A DNA stretch of 64,000 nucleotides from Corylus avellana. Its lineage: Eukaryota; Streptophyta; Magnoliopsida; Fagales; Betulaceae. A program made the position numbers and the translations under genes. Shown here one piece after another: positions 10,550-21,657 of this stretch. Within the stretch, counting starts at the first letter, position 1, and every line of letters starts with the position of its first letter. The stretch is taken from NCBI RefSeq assembly GCF_901000735.1, contig NC_081542.1:28225093-28289092 (forward strand), in the 5' to 3' direction. The notes beneath the pieces were generated by a model. That model was given only the letters and a program-made list of their open reading frames with translations. It was not told where the DNA came from and made no database searches.

Positions 10550-11513
10550 ATGGCGGACGATCTATCGAAATTGTGGGATAATTTCTCTCTAATTGAGGAA
10601 GAAAGAGTGGAGGTAGAAATTCAGGCGACAGAGGTGAAAGGGGTGGTCACAAGAGGTCAATCCTGTATTGTGGGCAAACTAGCGGCAGATTGGATTGTGA
10701 GCAAGGAGACAATCAAAACCACGCTTATGCGTTGGTGGAGACTGTCTGGGGCCCTAACTTTCAAAGTCTTGGGGGAAAATTTATTTCTGATCGAATTTGA
10801 ACAAGCCAGGGACAAAGCACGAGTCTTGGAGGGTAGACCTTGGGTATTTGAAGGTAATCTTTTCCTGGTAGAGGATTTCGACAACCCTACTCTATCGTCA
10901 AAGTTCACTTTCAAAAAATCTTATTTCTGGGTGAGGATGATTAACTTGTCTTTGGCTTGCATGGGGCGAGATGTGGGATTCCAATTCGGATCTTCAGTAG
11001 GTATGGTGGAGGAGGTAGAAACTGATATGGATGGAATTGGATGTGGGGAGTTTTTTACGTGTCAAGATTATGATAGACCTCTCTAAACCCCTCCCACGAG
11101 GTTGAATGTTGAAATTTCAGGGGTACTTGACTTGGATTGCTTTCCAATATGAAAGGCTTCCCAAGTTATGTTTCCAATGTGGAGTGATCAACCTTGGATA
11201 GTAGGGATGTCTGAAGAGGAGTAATCTGCGTAACCAAGAGGTTACATCCCAATTTGGCCCGTGGCTGAGAGCATCATCTCCGACTAGGAGGGTGGAGAGG
11301 AATCATGGTAGGCACGCGGCCAAATCAAGGGCGGCAAACTCTGAACAATCAGCAACAGGGGGATTTTCAAGATGCTATGATCGTGAAGGCTGGACTGGAC
11401 ACGGCCGAAAAAAGAATGTAGCAGATTCCGGTGAGGAGGAGGAGTCTGGAGGTGTATTTCGGGAAGGTCATCAACCACATCCCAATGTTACATGTGGTTG
11501 CCCAACACACTAG
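10550..11513 (+). pseudogene. LINE ORF1 (DUF4283 plus CCHC knuckle), broken
   Basis: From ATG at 10550 an open frame of about 178 codons encodes a DUF4283 (gag-like RNA-binding) domain: G-K-L-A-A-D-W near residue 45, RWWRLSGALTFKVLGENLF in the middle, and RPWVFEGNLFLVEDF further on. The frame stops at 11084-11086. In another frame about 40 nt later the sequence reads YERLPKLCFQCG, the start of the zf-CCHC_4 knuckle that follows DUF4283 in plant LINE ORF1, and then breaks again. Further frame at 11292-11513 may be the basic C-terminus. No endonuclease or RT follows, so the element is truncated. DUF4283 proteins bind LINE RNA; this copy is not functional as read. Confidence 0.75.
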
Positions 11514-11519
11514 AATTGT

Positions 11520-12080
11520 TGACCATATATTTAATCTCACCCCTTGGTATATCAAAGCAATCTCTATTTCACATTTGAGTTTACAATTTCTTTAGGATTT
11601 AGAATCAAAGTTGTAAGTAGTCTTTAGGAGTTATTATTTTTTCTTATAGACAATATTTTTGTTGAAAGCCAACTCTTTGGTCCATTCAGTGCCTTATCAC
11701 CTACGCATCAATCTGAAGTCTCCGCTTCGCTTGATCAATGTAGATCACCGTGATTCAATATGTAACAGTCTTTCTCAAAATGAAATGCCCAATTTCATTT
11801 ACCAGCTACAAACTTTCTATTTTTAAGGCTACAATGATTATGGTCTAAGACCTTGTGTGATAATCACGTTTCTCACACTCATAACCATATTCAATGTAAT
11901 CCAAGGACTTTTCACATTCATAATAAATATAATGAACTTTTGTAAAAAGCATGTAAAAGATATTTTATATGTCAAATGCTCAAAATAATTTAATTAATGA
12001 ATAAAACTTATATTTATTATAAATATTGAATGTCAATATGAATATAAAATCATTGGGATTTGTGGCACAATCCTCAACAC
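11520..12080. other. Gene-free AT-rich DNA
   Basis: No coding signal. The words AAAGATATTTTATATGTC (about 11956) and AAATATTTTACGTCGAAAC (about 12530) resemble inverted ends of a MITE spanning the CCACCA repeat, but the boundaries cannot be fixed. Confidence 0.3.
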
Positions 12081-12345
12081 CAATGGGCCTCCACTATACT
12101 ACCATCGGACCTCTACTGGATCATCGATGGACCAGCACCGAGCCACTGCTAAACCACCATCATACTTCACCGACCACCCCTGGGCCATTGTTGGACCACC
12201 AACTCACCACAACGAGGCCACTATTGAACCACCACTAAACCACCACTGGACCACCGCTAGGCCACCACCAAGGCCACTACCTAACCTCCATTGACCACCA
12301 TCGAACCACTGTCGAGCCTCGCTAGACCATCACCACCGGATCTCA
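12080..12345. repeat. Degenerate CCACCA minisatellite
   Basis: About 265 bp of imperfect repeats built from words such as GGACCACC, GAGCCACTG, AACCACCA and GGCCACCACC, with a period of roughly 12-18 nt. It reads through as a Leu-Leu-Asp-His-His-rich frame on the plus strand, a by-product of the repeat. It is C-rich on the plus strand and G-rich on the minus. Confidence 0.6.
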
Positions 12346-12349
12346 AACT

Positions 12350-14711
12350 TTTAGGTTAATTTTTTTTTTTTATAATTATTTTATATTAATATTGTAATGT
12401 TGTAAATAAAAATTAATTTTTACAGGATAATGTGATTGGATATTAAAAATATTTGTAATTTTTTGTAAACGCCAAATGTTGAAAAAAAAATTCAGCGAAA
12501 AACATTTTTCTAAAAAATAATATTTTTAAAAATATTTTACGTCGAAACTAACAAAGTACATTTTATCACACAATTGTGAATCACAATGATGATATGTCAA
12601 TTCTAATCAACTTTTAAATTAAGCTTTGTTAAAAAAAAAGAAGTTACCACATTATTGTAAGATAATCACAAAATAAAATGTGGAAATAAGTGGAATATAC
12701 CATTAATTTATTCCATGCAGACCGTACCCACTCTTTTTGGTTTTCTTTTCTGAAAAGCTGAAAGTTGTAAACGTCAATGATCTTTAATTGTCGTTCGAAT
12801 TTTAATTCTCTTCATTACAAAAGGACCATTTATGGACCACCAGGTCCCAGCTAATGATAATGTTGAGCAGCCAAAGTATAACTCAGTTGACAATATCTTA
12901 TTTAAGAAGAAAATAGACATTTTTATTTCTTATCATTTTCTCATTTTCTCCGGCAAAATTTCTCAGCTCTAATTTTTTTTTTTTTTTTACATGTCCATCC
13001 AAAAGGAAAAGGAAAGATTTGAACTAATTTATTCTTCTTTATTAAGCGTGATTCTCAACCAATTAAGCTATCCCTTAAAAACCAACTTCATTTTACTTAA
13101 CACTTGCCTAATGGTAAAAAATTCTAAAAGGCCAAGTAGCTAACTTACTGTGGGTTTAATCGTGGACTTCTGTTTCGATAAGTGAAAGTAGAAATGAGTC
13201 ATTACAGAAATGGTAAAAATGAATCTCTTTTTCATTAAAAAAATGGTAATTTTTAAAACACATAATCTCATCTCTTTATAGGCTTACTTTATAAAGCATT
13301 AAAAAGGAGATAAGTTAAATGTGTAGCCCTTCAACTCTATCAAGTAAAATGAAATGGGTGACTCAAGCCTTCCCTGGACAAAATTGGTCACCCCCATTTT
13401 GGCGAATATCGGGTGGTTTCAATTACTTATATTTTTCTATTTGGAGACTTTCAAGGGCTTTGGGACTAGCTTGGTTATCCTATTTAATTTGGGTGATTTC
13501 GACCACCACTATGGCCATTGTGGGTGGTTGTTTAGCCACCCTCTAAAAGGCCAAAAAAAAAAAAAAAAATTATGCATTGGCCCGTAGGGCTGGCCATATA
13601 TGGGATTTTTTTTTTTTTTTTTTTTTTTTAATATAATTTTTAATGAGACATATGGTCACCTGATAGTTTTCTTATTAATTTAAGGTGGATTTTCAATCAT
13701 TTTTTTAAATAATAATTTAAACGAAAAATATTTAAAAACACACTTTTTTTCTTTTTTAAACCAATTCTTGTGGTTAAGATTCTTTAGAATTCCCTTTCAT
13801 AACCATGATGCATTGCTACGAGGATTAGCTCTAAAAAAATTTGAGTTCTGCAAAATATTTACCCCTTAAAGCTTGCACCCATAGGAGGTCCTCATTCTTG
13901 TGAATTTTCACCCAAAAGGGCTTTGTTTTGTAACTCCATGGTTCTAAGCACAAGTCCTCCTACTGCTTTAGGAGTACAAATGTTTTAAAGCTATGGTGTT
14001 ACATCATGTAATGATGTAGTTTCAAAGCTATATAAATACACACGGACAGAATCAGAATTTCTAATTTGGAAGGAACAAAGCATGGACAAGTGGTCAAATT
14101 TATTTGTATAGAGACCAACCCTAGTTTTAAAGCATAACAATATATATATGGGGCCATGGTCAAACCTATTTTTGATAGAGACCAACCCTAATTTTAAGCC
14201 TAAAAATACATATATATTCAACTTTATAAAAGAAATTTAAAAGAAAATTGAAAACCAAGGGAAGCCAAGGCCCTTAATAGTTTTGTGAGAGTGTGTGTCG
14301 AGAGAGAGAGAGAGAGCATAGAGCATATTTTCACTGCGAGTTTTTATAAGGAAATAGTAGTATCGCAACGGGAATATTACAGAAATGATGTAGTTATCTC
14401 GTGGTGCGTTACAATTACGTTATTATTGCCTTGTTATGTTTCTAGTTTGACTTCATGTAGTAGTAACTCATTTTTCTCAAGAATTTGGATAAATGTTTAT
14501 ATTTTCATGCTTTCTTTTATATGAAAATTGTGGATATGTTTGATAAGTGTACGTTTTAAAAATGTTTTTGGTGTTTTCATTTGATATGGTCTTATGATGT
14601 GATAGAAAGTTATGTAAACTTTTTCTTTTTGGTGGGTTGCACATTAGAAAAGAAAAAGAAAATTGTTTGATAAACTTTTAAGAAAGTGTTTTGTGTTTTC
14701 AAATAAAGGAT
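12350..14711. other. Gene-free DNA with scattered low-complexity tracts
   Basis: AT-rich intergenic DNA. It holds a GC-richer patch with GGTGGTTTC/GACCACCAC-like inverted words (13380-13550), an A-run near 13553-13569, a T-run near 13605-13629, and a (GA)n tract at 14300-14316. ORFs at 13319-13587 overlap in two frames and resemble no protein. No gene was recognised. Confidence 0.4.
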
Positions 14712-15157
14712 AATTATTCAAGTAGGAATCACTAATCCCTATACACATAAGCTATTTCTCTAAAAAATGAGAGGAATAGCTATTTATGAAGGAATTGACA
14801 ACCTTTTTTAAAAATACCAATTTTTTTTCAAAAATTTCTTTTAACTCTTAAATTTGTTTTTTATTAAAAAAGAAAGAAAGAAAGGAAAAACCTAAAATTG
14901 TAGGAGGGTGGCCGACAACCCCATTGGGTGGTCGGCCACCCATTGCAGGACTTAGGGGTGGTCACACGCATCACCCCCGAAGCACCTTGGGGTGAACCCT
15001 CGAGGAGCCCCGGGGGTAGTGCGACCACCCTCGGTGGATTTGGAGGTGGCCTTGGCCACTGCCGAAACGTCGTGGGGGTCCACCCCAAGGTGCTTTGGGG
15101 ATGGTTGCACCACCCCCAAGTCCTGTAGCGGGTGGGCAGCCACCACTGCAATTCTAG

Positions 15158-15191
<34 letters not shown>

Positions 15192-15353
15192 TAATTTTTT
15201 AAAAGAAGGGTGAGGTTTTTAGTAATTTTGGTTCAACTCCAATTAGAATACATATGTTGTTACTAAATTAAGGAATATGAATAACTATTCAATTCAACTT
15301 TCGTTTATTCCTAATAGTTATTAATTTTCCTAACGGAATACCCAATCCACAAA
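14712..15353. mobile_element. Possible MITE with GC-rich foldback core (14885-15165)
   Basis: The core from about 14885 to 15165 is a long imperfect inverted repeat. Its left arm reads CCTAAAATTGTAGG, GTGGTCGGCCACCC, CAGGACTTAGGGGTGG and AAGCACCTTGGGGTG; the right arm read in reverse complement gives CCTAGAATTGCAG, GTGGCTGCCCACCC, CAGGACTTGGGGGTGG and AAGCACCTTGGGGTG. Arms are about 110-130 nt around a short centre. Flanks contain GGAATAGCTATT-like words that could be diverged terminal repeats. The overlapping ORFs on both strands are by-products of GC-rich palindromic sequence. Confidence 0.5.
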
Positions 15354-15602
15354 TCAAACGAGGCTTCAATGCCACCTAACTCTCAATAGATTATGGGTTA
15401 TCCAAGACACTCCTTGCTAGAGCCAGCGACCTAGGCCAATGAAGAACTACACGCAACCTAGTCGAAGGGCGACACGTGGCTTAGTCGTATAAGGAAGGAA
15501 TGACCTTCAACTAGAGGGAACAAAGTTAAAAAGGAAAGGTAAGAACTTCACTCATTTATTCAAAGCACACAATAAGCTAGTATTCTTAGTGATTGCAAGT
15601 CC

Positions 15603-16833
15603 TTGACAGGTCGAGAGAAGCTCTTCCTTATCTTTAGGTAGAGAATTTTTGCCTCCTTAGTGAGGCTTTCTGCCACCGATGTGTGGATACTAGGGGAGGA
15701 GGGAAGGTGTTTTCCTCTTTCCCTCCTCCCTCTCTTCCTTTCTCCCTTGCTCATATCTCCCTCTCTTTCTTCCTTGGTTTGTTTAATGTTTCCCTTGTTT
15801 TTCTTCCTCTACTCCATTTCACTGTTTATACCCTTCATCCATCGCCGTTTGGTTAGTCCCCAACTGTCGATCAACCTCTCCATTGCCACACAACGCGCTG
15901 CTCACCGCCATCCCACTGCCACGCCACGCTCTACTCATCGCCATCCCACCGGATCTGGTTGGGTTTCTAGAACAAATTTTTTAAAAAATTAGATCTAGCC
16001 TTCTCTATCAGCTCTGTTCATCCATGCAACCACTCACCGTGCTCATTGACCTCCCTTCTTCTGGCCATTGGCCTTCATGCTTCATTCTGCTGGCTACACG
16101 TTGGCCCGTCAGCGACTTCGTCAATGGTATAGTTTCCATCTGTTAGCTCCGCTCCACCACTGTACTCACCGGCCTTCCAGTGTCCAATCATCGGCCTTCA
16201 TGTTTGATTTACCCGTGCATGGGACTCACATGCCGGTCAGAAAGCATCAATCGCCAATCCAGCTTCAACATTGCCACTAGTAGTTCGGTGTTTTTTTTTT
16301 TTTTTTTTTTTTTTTTTTTCTTCACTTTGTATTTTTGTTTTGTTGGAGCTTTAGATATCATATAGTCTCCCTGCACTATTGTTGTTTTATTTTTGGGTGG
16401 AGACTCAATTCAAGGCTTTGTTTCAGTCTTTTACCGTATATGTTTTACTAATGTGCTTTGTTATGGTGGTTAAGAAGTGGTCAGTTGCAGTTGTGGTTAT
16501 TTAGATTCTTTAATAGTAATATCCATGCTGCCACCACACATTTCTTGTCTTATGCTGTCTTTGGGTTGTGCTGCAAGCATCTCGAGATTGGACTCTAGTT
16601 TTTTTTTCGTTTTCTTTGTTTATTTGCTACCTTTGTATAGCTGTCATGCTTGCAAAGCCGTTAGGAGTGCATTTTATTCTGTACCTCTTTTTAGTCAGAT
16701 AGGTCGCTTTAGATCTTGTAGTCGAAAGCATTCTCAATTGATTTTTCATTTTCTCTTCATTTTAGATTAAGAATGGCAAATACTCCACTTGTAATCTTAT
16801 TTGATTAAAAAAAAAAACTCCTCAACAAGTCTC
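15603..16833 (+). mobile_element. Retroposon-like segment with A-tail between 30-bp direct repeats
   Basis: A 30-bp word at 15573-15602 recurs at 16834-16863 with three mismatches. Between them lie a CT-rich leader (15710-15770), a CG-richer stretch with repeated ATCGCCATCCCAC-like words, and a T29 run at 16291-16319. A unique part follows, ending in TTTGATT plus an A-run at about 16806-16817. This resembles a LINE leader joined to a LINE 3' end. The ORFs at 15660-15992 and 16477-16770 show no protein similarity. The repeat is long for a TSD and sits 16 nt past the A-run, so the mechanism is uncertain. Confidence 0.4.
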
Positions 16834-17063
16834 TAAGCTAGTTTTCTTAGTCATTGCACGTCCCCTTGGAATTGGTTCAACATCATCAATTATTATTATT
16901 ATTCCAAAACCCAATAAACATGTGAACTAAGCAATAAGCACCATTAAACATAGAAATGAGATCAGACGGATCTTTTATTGTTATCAAAATAGTGAAGTTG
17001 TCATATCTTTCTATGCAATGTCATGTCAAGCATGTAGTAATAATTCGGGAAAAGATTGTTTGA

Positions 17064-17640
17064 ACCTATTTGTGCTTTACCTATTTTTGACATAAAGAGT
17101 CCAGTTTACACTTTTACAAATTTGGAACACAAGTTTATTTAAATCTAAGACCTTCATCTATTTTATATAAAATAACATAAAAAAAAAAAAAAACCTAGTA
17201 TGCAAATCATATTATAAATTAAAAGAAAAAACAAACAAAAGGAAGCAGGAATATCTTGCCCCATGATTGGGGTTGCTCCTCTATTGGGATTGGGGAGGCT
17301 GTGAACCATGCCTCTCTAATTAGGGGGTGGTTGTGAGCCATCTTTTTATTAGGGGCGACCAGCTTGGTTAGAGGGAGTGGAACCACGACCACACCGACAC
17401 TCTCAAAAGTGTTGCTTATACAACCACATTTTTTTTTTATTTTTTTTTATTTTTATTTTTTTCACTTTTTAAAATTTTTAACATGAAGGGCATAATCATA
17501 TTTTTATGTCATTTTTGTATTTAGTTGAAGGAAAAAAAAAAAAAAGAATATCTTGAATTTAAAATCTTTGTAAACTAGATTCTAAGGTGATAATTGAAAA
17601 TTTAAATCTTAATGTCAAAAATAGGTAAAGTACAAGGGCA
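17064..17640. mobile_element. MITE with about 30-bp inverted ends
   Basis: The left end reads TGTGCTTTACCTATTTTTGA followed by CAT. The right end in reverse complement reads TGTACTTTACCTATTTTTGA followed by CAT, so the ends are nearly identical inverted repeats. The interior contains GC-rich words with GGGGTTG/GTGAGCCAT repeats (17250-17400) and A/T runs. No coding capacity. A flanking duplication was not identified. Confidence 0.55.
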
Positions 17641-18003
17641 CCGCAGGGGAGGGGGGTGTTATTATGTAAATTGGTTTCAACATCATAATGAATGTATCTT
17701 TTTCACATGTAAAATATGTGATGTTTTTTAGTTGGACCACCTGTGGCCGCTTGGAGTAACGATAGTAATCTAGTCAATTCTTGATGATTTATTGCAAGAT
17801 TTTGAAGGTATGTTTGGGTGATATTGCTGAATTAGTGTTTGTGATATGTTTGTATATTAAGGTTTAGTTTAGATCTTTTATAACATTGGTATGTATAGTA
17901 TAATTTTATATTAATATAATGATTCTTAATAGAAGTTCTAGTTATAAAGATTAATGTTCATAGAGATATCAGATGCTTATGCCGCTTAGTGTATATATAT
18001 GAA

Positions 18004-18115
18004 ATATCTTGGTCTTATTCTTTGAAGGAATTAGACTGAGAATCATACTGAATATATATATATCTTGGTCTTATTCTTTGAAGGAATTAGACTAAGAATC
18101 ATACTGAATAATTAA
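18004..18115. repeat. Tandem duplication, 56-bp unit, two copies
   Basis: The unit beginning ATATCTTGGTCTTATTC at 18004 repeats at 18060 with a single visible difference (GACTGAG versus GACTAAG) before both run into CATACTGAATA. It is a recent local duplication in AT-rich DNA. Confidence 0.8.
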
Positions 18116-18597
18116 TTACTAGTTAATTAATTTATTGAGACATTACAAAAACCACCCGACTTAACATAATTTTTTTGTTACACTGTAATCCTTGTAATCC
18201 CCGTCACCCCTGTAAACAAATATAAATGTTATCATGTGAAATTTTTTTTTTTTTTTTTTGGATTTAAATATTATGCAGGCCTACACTGTTATGGCAGTCG
18301 CCATCTACCTTAATTGGCATGACTCTTGACCTCTTTAGTCTTTTCTAAGGAATTTAACACCGAAAAGTGTCCCCATACCAAATATAACATTACATTATAC
18401 AAATAAATGTAGGCACCATTTGGCAATTCCTTCCCCTTCCCCTTTCCTCAACACCATTCATATTTTCTTTTTCCAAAAAATCAACATAAAAATATTTTCA
18501 TTTTTATATTATATCATTTACTTTTAATTACAATTCAAATAAAAAAATCATTACAAAACATTTTTTTTTTTTTAAAACTTTTTCATATTAAACATTT

Positions 18598-19070
18598 GGG
18601 AAAACTTCACTTTAGATCCTTGAACTACCACCTCTTTTGACATGCCTCTCTCAAACTTTAAAACCTCTCATTTTAGATCCCTAAACTTTCAATTTCTATC
18701 ACTTTGGACCCCTCCATCAATTTTTGCCGTTAAAACTCTTAAAAAGACAAAATTACTTTTCAATTTTTTTTATTAAAAAAGAAAAATATTAAAAAAAATT
18801 AAAAAAAATTAAAAAAAGGTTACAAGGTGGCCTACTGTGGGTCACCTTGTGATTTTTTTAATAATTTTTAATTTGAAATTAATGATAAATTTAAAATTTT
18901 ATAAAAAAGTTAGGAGTATTAAAGTCATTACCTAACTTTTAATGTTTAAAATCTAACGAAAGAGTTCAAAATAATAAAAATTAAAAATTCAAAGTTGTAA
19001 AGTGAAATATTTTAAAGTTTAAGAGATATCGAAAAAGATAATAATTTAGGACTACAAATAAAGTTTCCTC
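18598..19070. mobile_element. Mutator-type MITE with 9-bp TSD
   Basis: A 473-bp element with long inverted ends: GGGAAAACTTCACTTTAG on the left, and GAGGAAACTTTATTTGTAG reading inward from the right, with similarity continuing for about 100 nt (CTCTCAAACTTTAAAA against CTCTTAAACTTTAAAA). Flanks are TAAACATTT (18589-18597) and TAAACAGTT (19071-19079), a 9-bp duplication with one mismatch, as expected for Mutator-family insertion. A small hairpin AAGGTGGCC...GGTCACCTT sits in the middle. No transposase. Confidence 0.7.
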
Positions 19071-19079
19071 TAAACAGTT

Positions 19080-20880
19080 TTACTTTTCTCTCGCATCCGC
19101 TACAACAACAAGGGCAAAAGGGTTGGCCAAACACCAGTAATTAACATCAATCATTCCATGTACTTTAGACTCACTTTCCTTTTCAATTGTCGGTTTTTAT
19201 TTATTTATTTATTGATAACTCCTCTCACACCTCAAAAGTTATCCACTCACCGCCTAGAAAGGCCCCTAATACTATTTTGACCCCAAAACACGATCAAATT
19301 TTGGATCTTGTTGGGTTGTGTTTTAAAAAATTAGGCTTTAAAAACTACGGTTAGAGAATATACAAGACTCATACATAGAATATTTTCTAACAGTTCTATT
19401 TTTCTTAAAATAAAAACAAAGATAACAAATATCTTATAATTCCTCTTATAAAATTGATGTGATAGGGTTTATTAATTCTTGGGTCATTAAAAACAAAATA
19501 TCCCGTAGTTATTAGACCTTGACATATTAGTTTTGAGAGATATTTTTAGAATGTTTATGTGATATGTAGTATTACTAAAAAGAATCAAAGTAAATTTTAA
19601 GAAAAATATTGTTAAAAATTATATTTTTATTTCACAATTATCCTACAATGCTAATATGAGATTTTTTACTAATTCTTGAATTAATTATTATAAAAAAAAT
19701 TAATTAAAATTGCTACATGAGTTACAAATACTATGAGATAATTATAAAGTAAAAATGTGGGATACCATTTTTTTTTTTTAAAAAAGAAATACAAACCCTT
19801 TTCCACTCCTCCCAACTTCAAAAATATTCGAACTTTTTCACTTTTTATATACATCAATCAATTTTATTACTATTCAAACAAAAAAATTCACTATAAAATA
19901 AAATTTTTTCATATAAAAAATTTAAAATTTATTTCTATTTTATATCACATAAATCACTTTTTACTATTATTAAAAAAAACTTACCTCAAAAGTCTTCTTA
20001 GGTGCCAAAGGCACCATTTGGCAACTCATTTCTCTACTGATAAATTTGCTATAAACTGAATTATAGTTAATTCATATAAATTCATTTAATAAAATGATAT
20101 GTGTTGAATAGTTATTAAAAAAAATATGAAAAGCACGTGTTATTAAAAAAATATATATGCTTTTCACGTATTAACAAACGCCTCCTTAGTAAGTCAAATT
20201 TTTTTCCTCCTCTTATGGGGAGACGTTAAAAATAAAAAAACACTCCCAAACCACACTCAAAGGGGGAAGAGAGAAAAAAAGACTTTCTTGTGATTTTCAC
20301 CACTTTTAGAGGCCGTTTTCTGAGTTGAAGCCTTCCATTGTCTCTACGGAAGGTGATTTGACTGATTTAACACAAAATTCCGAAAATACCCTTGAATTGT
20401 CTTAAATGCTCGTAACAGACCCTTGTCGCTATTACACACATCTTCATCACAATGTGGCACGGTCCCCACTCTTGCATGGGGCAATAAGATTACTCAAATA
20501 TTTTAACACAAAATACAATAATTAATTAATACCCTCTACGTATTTTTTAATATTATGATTATATGGGTACTGAAAATTTGTGCTGTGCTTGATTTTTTTA
20601 TTGATTTGATTGTTTTCTAAGTAACCGAAGTAACGCATTATCACATGGCCTCGCTGGACAGAGATCGTAGATGTTACTTCAAAGCTTGTCATTAATCTAG
20701 ATATTCTCCCTTAATGAATACAAATCTTTTTGCTGGTCAACTTTTGCATATTACTGTTTGTTTTTTGTTTGGAGATGGCTTTGAGCTAAGTTCTAGAAAA
20801 GCAATGAGTGTGTTTCACGGCAAAGGACCCACATGTGTGTGGAGGATTGGGTTTCATTGGGTTTCAGGGCGTGCATAATA
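19080..20880. other. Gene-free AT-rich DNA upstream of the NPH3 gene
   Basis: Mostly AT-rich with A- and T-runs; the frame at 19757-20059 is low-complexity and resembles no protein. The last 800 nt become more balanced and may hold the promoter of the NPH3-family gene, but no TATA box could be assigned with confidence. Confidence 0.4.
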
Positions 20881-21657
20881 AAGACCCATCTTGTGCTCTT
20901 GCATGAATGATGGTGTTAGGGACATTTTTTTTAGCACAGTGGCTCCCCTGTACTTTTTCTTTAATGGTAATGAGTGGTTTTGGTGCCTTGTGTCGTTTGA
21001 GGGTTTGAATTTGGGAATCTTCTTGGTGGGTTTAAGGGTGGAAAAAAAATTTACCGACTTTTTTTTGGTTTTTTGGGTTTGGCTGTGGACAGCTGGGTGG
21101 TTTTGGGGGCAGAGAAGATTGAAGGGGTTGACCTAATTTGGGTGTCTGGTTGAGGGATTTCTTTTGGGGTTGTGGCCTGTGGGATTGGATTTGGGTCATT
21201 TTTTAAGTGGGTGTGTGTTAATGGAGTGGTTTTAGGTTTTTGATGGGTTTTGGACTGGGTTTTTGAAGGCATATGCGTTGTTCTCTTAAATCTACTGGTA
21301 GATTTGGGGTAGTTTTGCTGGAAAATTTAGTGGGATTCTTCTTCAAAGTGCTGTTTTTTGGCTGGTATACAAGGGAAGAAACCACATTGTGGTGCTTTTT
21401 CAAGTTTCTGAGAGACTTGGTTTGAGAATTTCCGGTTTGGTCGTTCATGGTTTTTCTGGTTGATTTTGGTTTCTTGAGGGTAAAAATCAACTGGATTTCT
21501 GTTTCTACTACTAAAATTGCTCTACTTGAACCAAAGGGTTTATTGGGTGTGAAAATACGCTCTTCAGTGTGAGGTAGAGGCCGAGTAGAGTTGTCTTTGG
21601 GTTTCACATTAGCTCAGCCCTTTTCTTGCAGTTTTAAGGTGCTTTTATTGTGAGAAA
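20881..21657 (+). promoter_or_regulatory. Probable 5' leader/promoter region of the NPH3-family gene
   Basis: A GT-rich, coding-poor stretch immediately before the ATG at 21658, with many TGGGTTT and GGTTTTT words. The frames on both strands here (20891-21136 plus, 21051-21607 minus) have the skewed composition of non-coding sequence and no recognisable domain. The transcription start is not evident. Confidence 0.35.

Noticed and set aside
11284..11555. Minus-strand ORFs overlapping the LINE ORF1 tail
   Set aside because: They lie antisense to the LINE ORF1 C-terminal region and show no domain.
12026..12238. 70-codon frame rich in PLLDHH/PLLNHH
   Set aside because: It reads through the CCACCA minisatellite; the periodicity is that of the DNA repeat.
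14864..15213. Overlapping ORFs on both strands
   Set aside because: They are by-products of a GC-rich inverted repeat that lacks stops on either strand; no domain resembles a protein.
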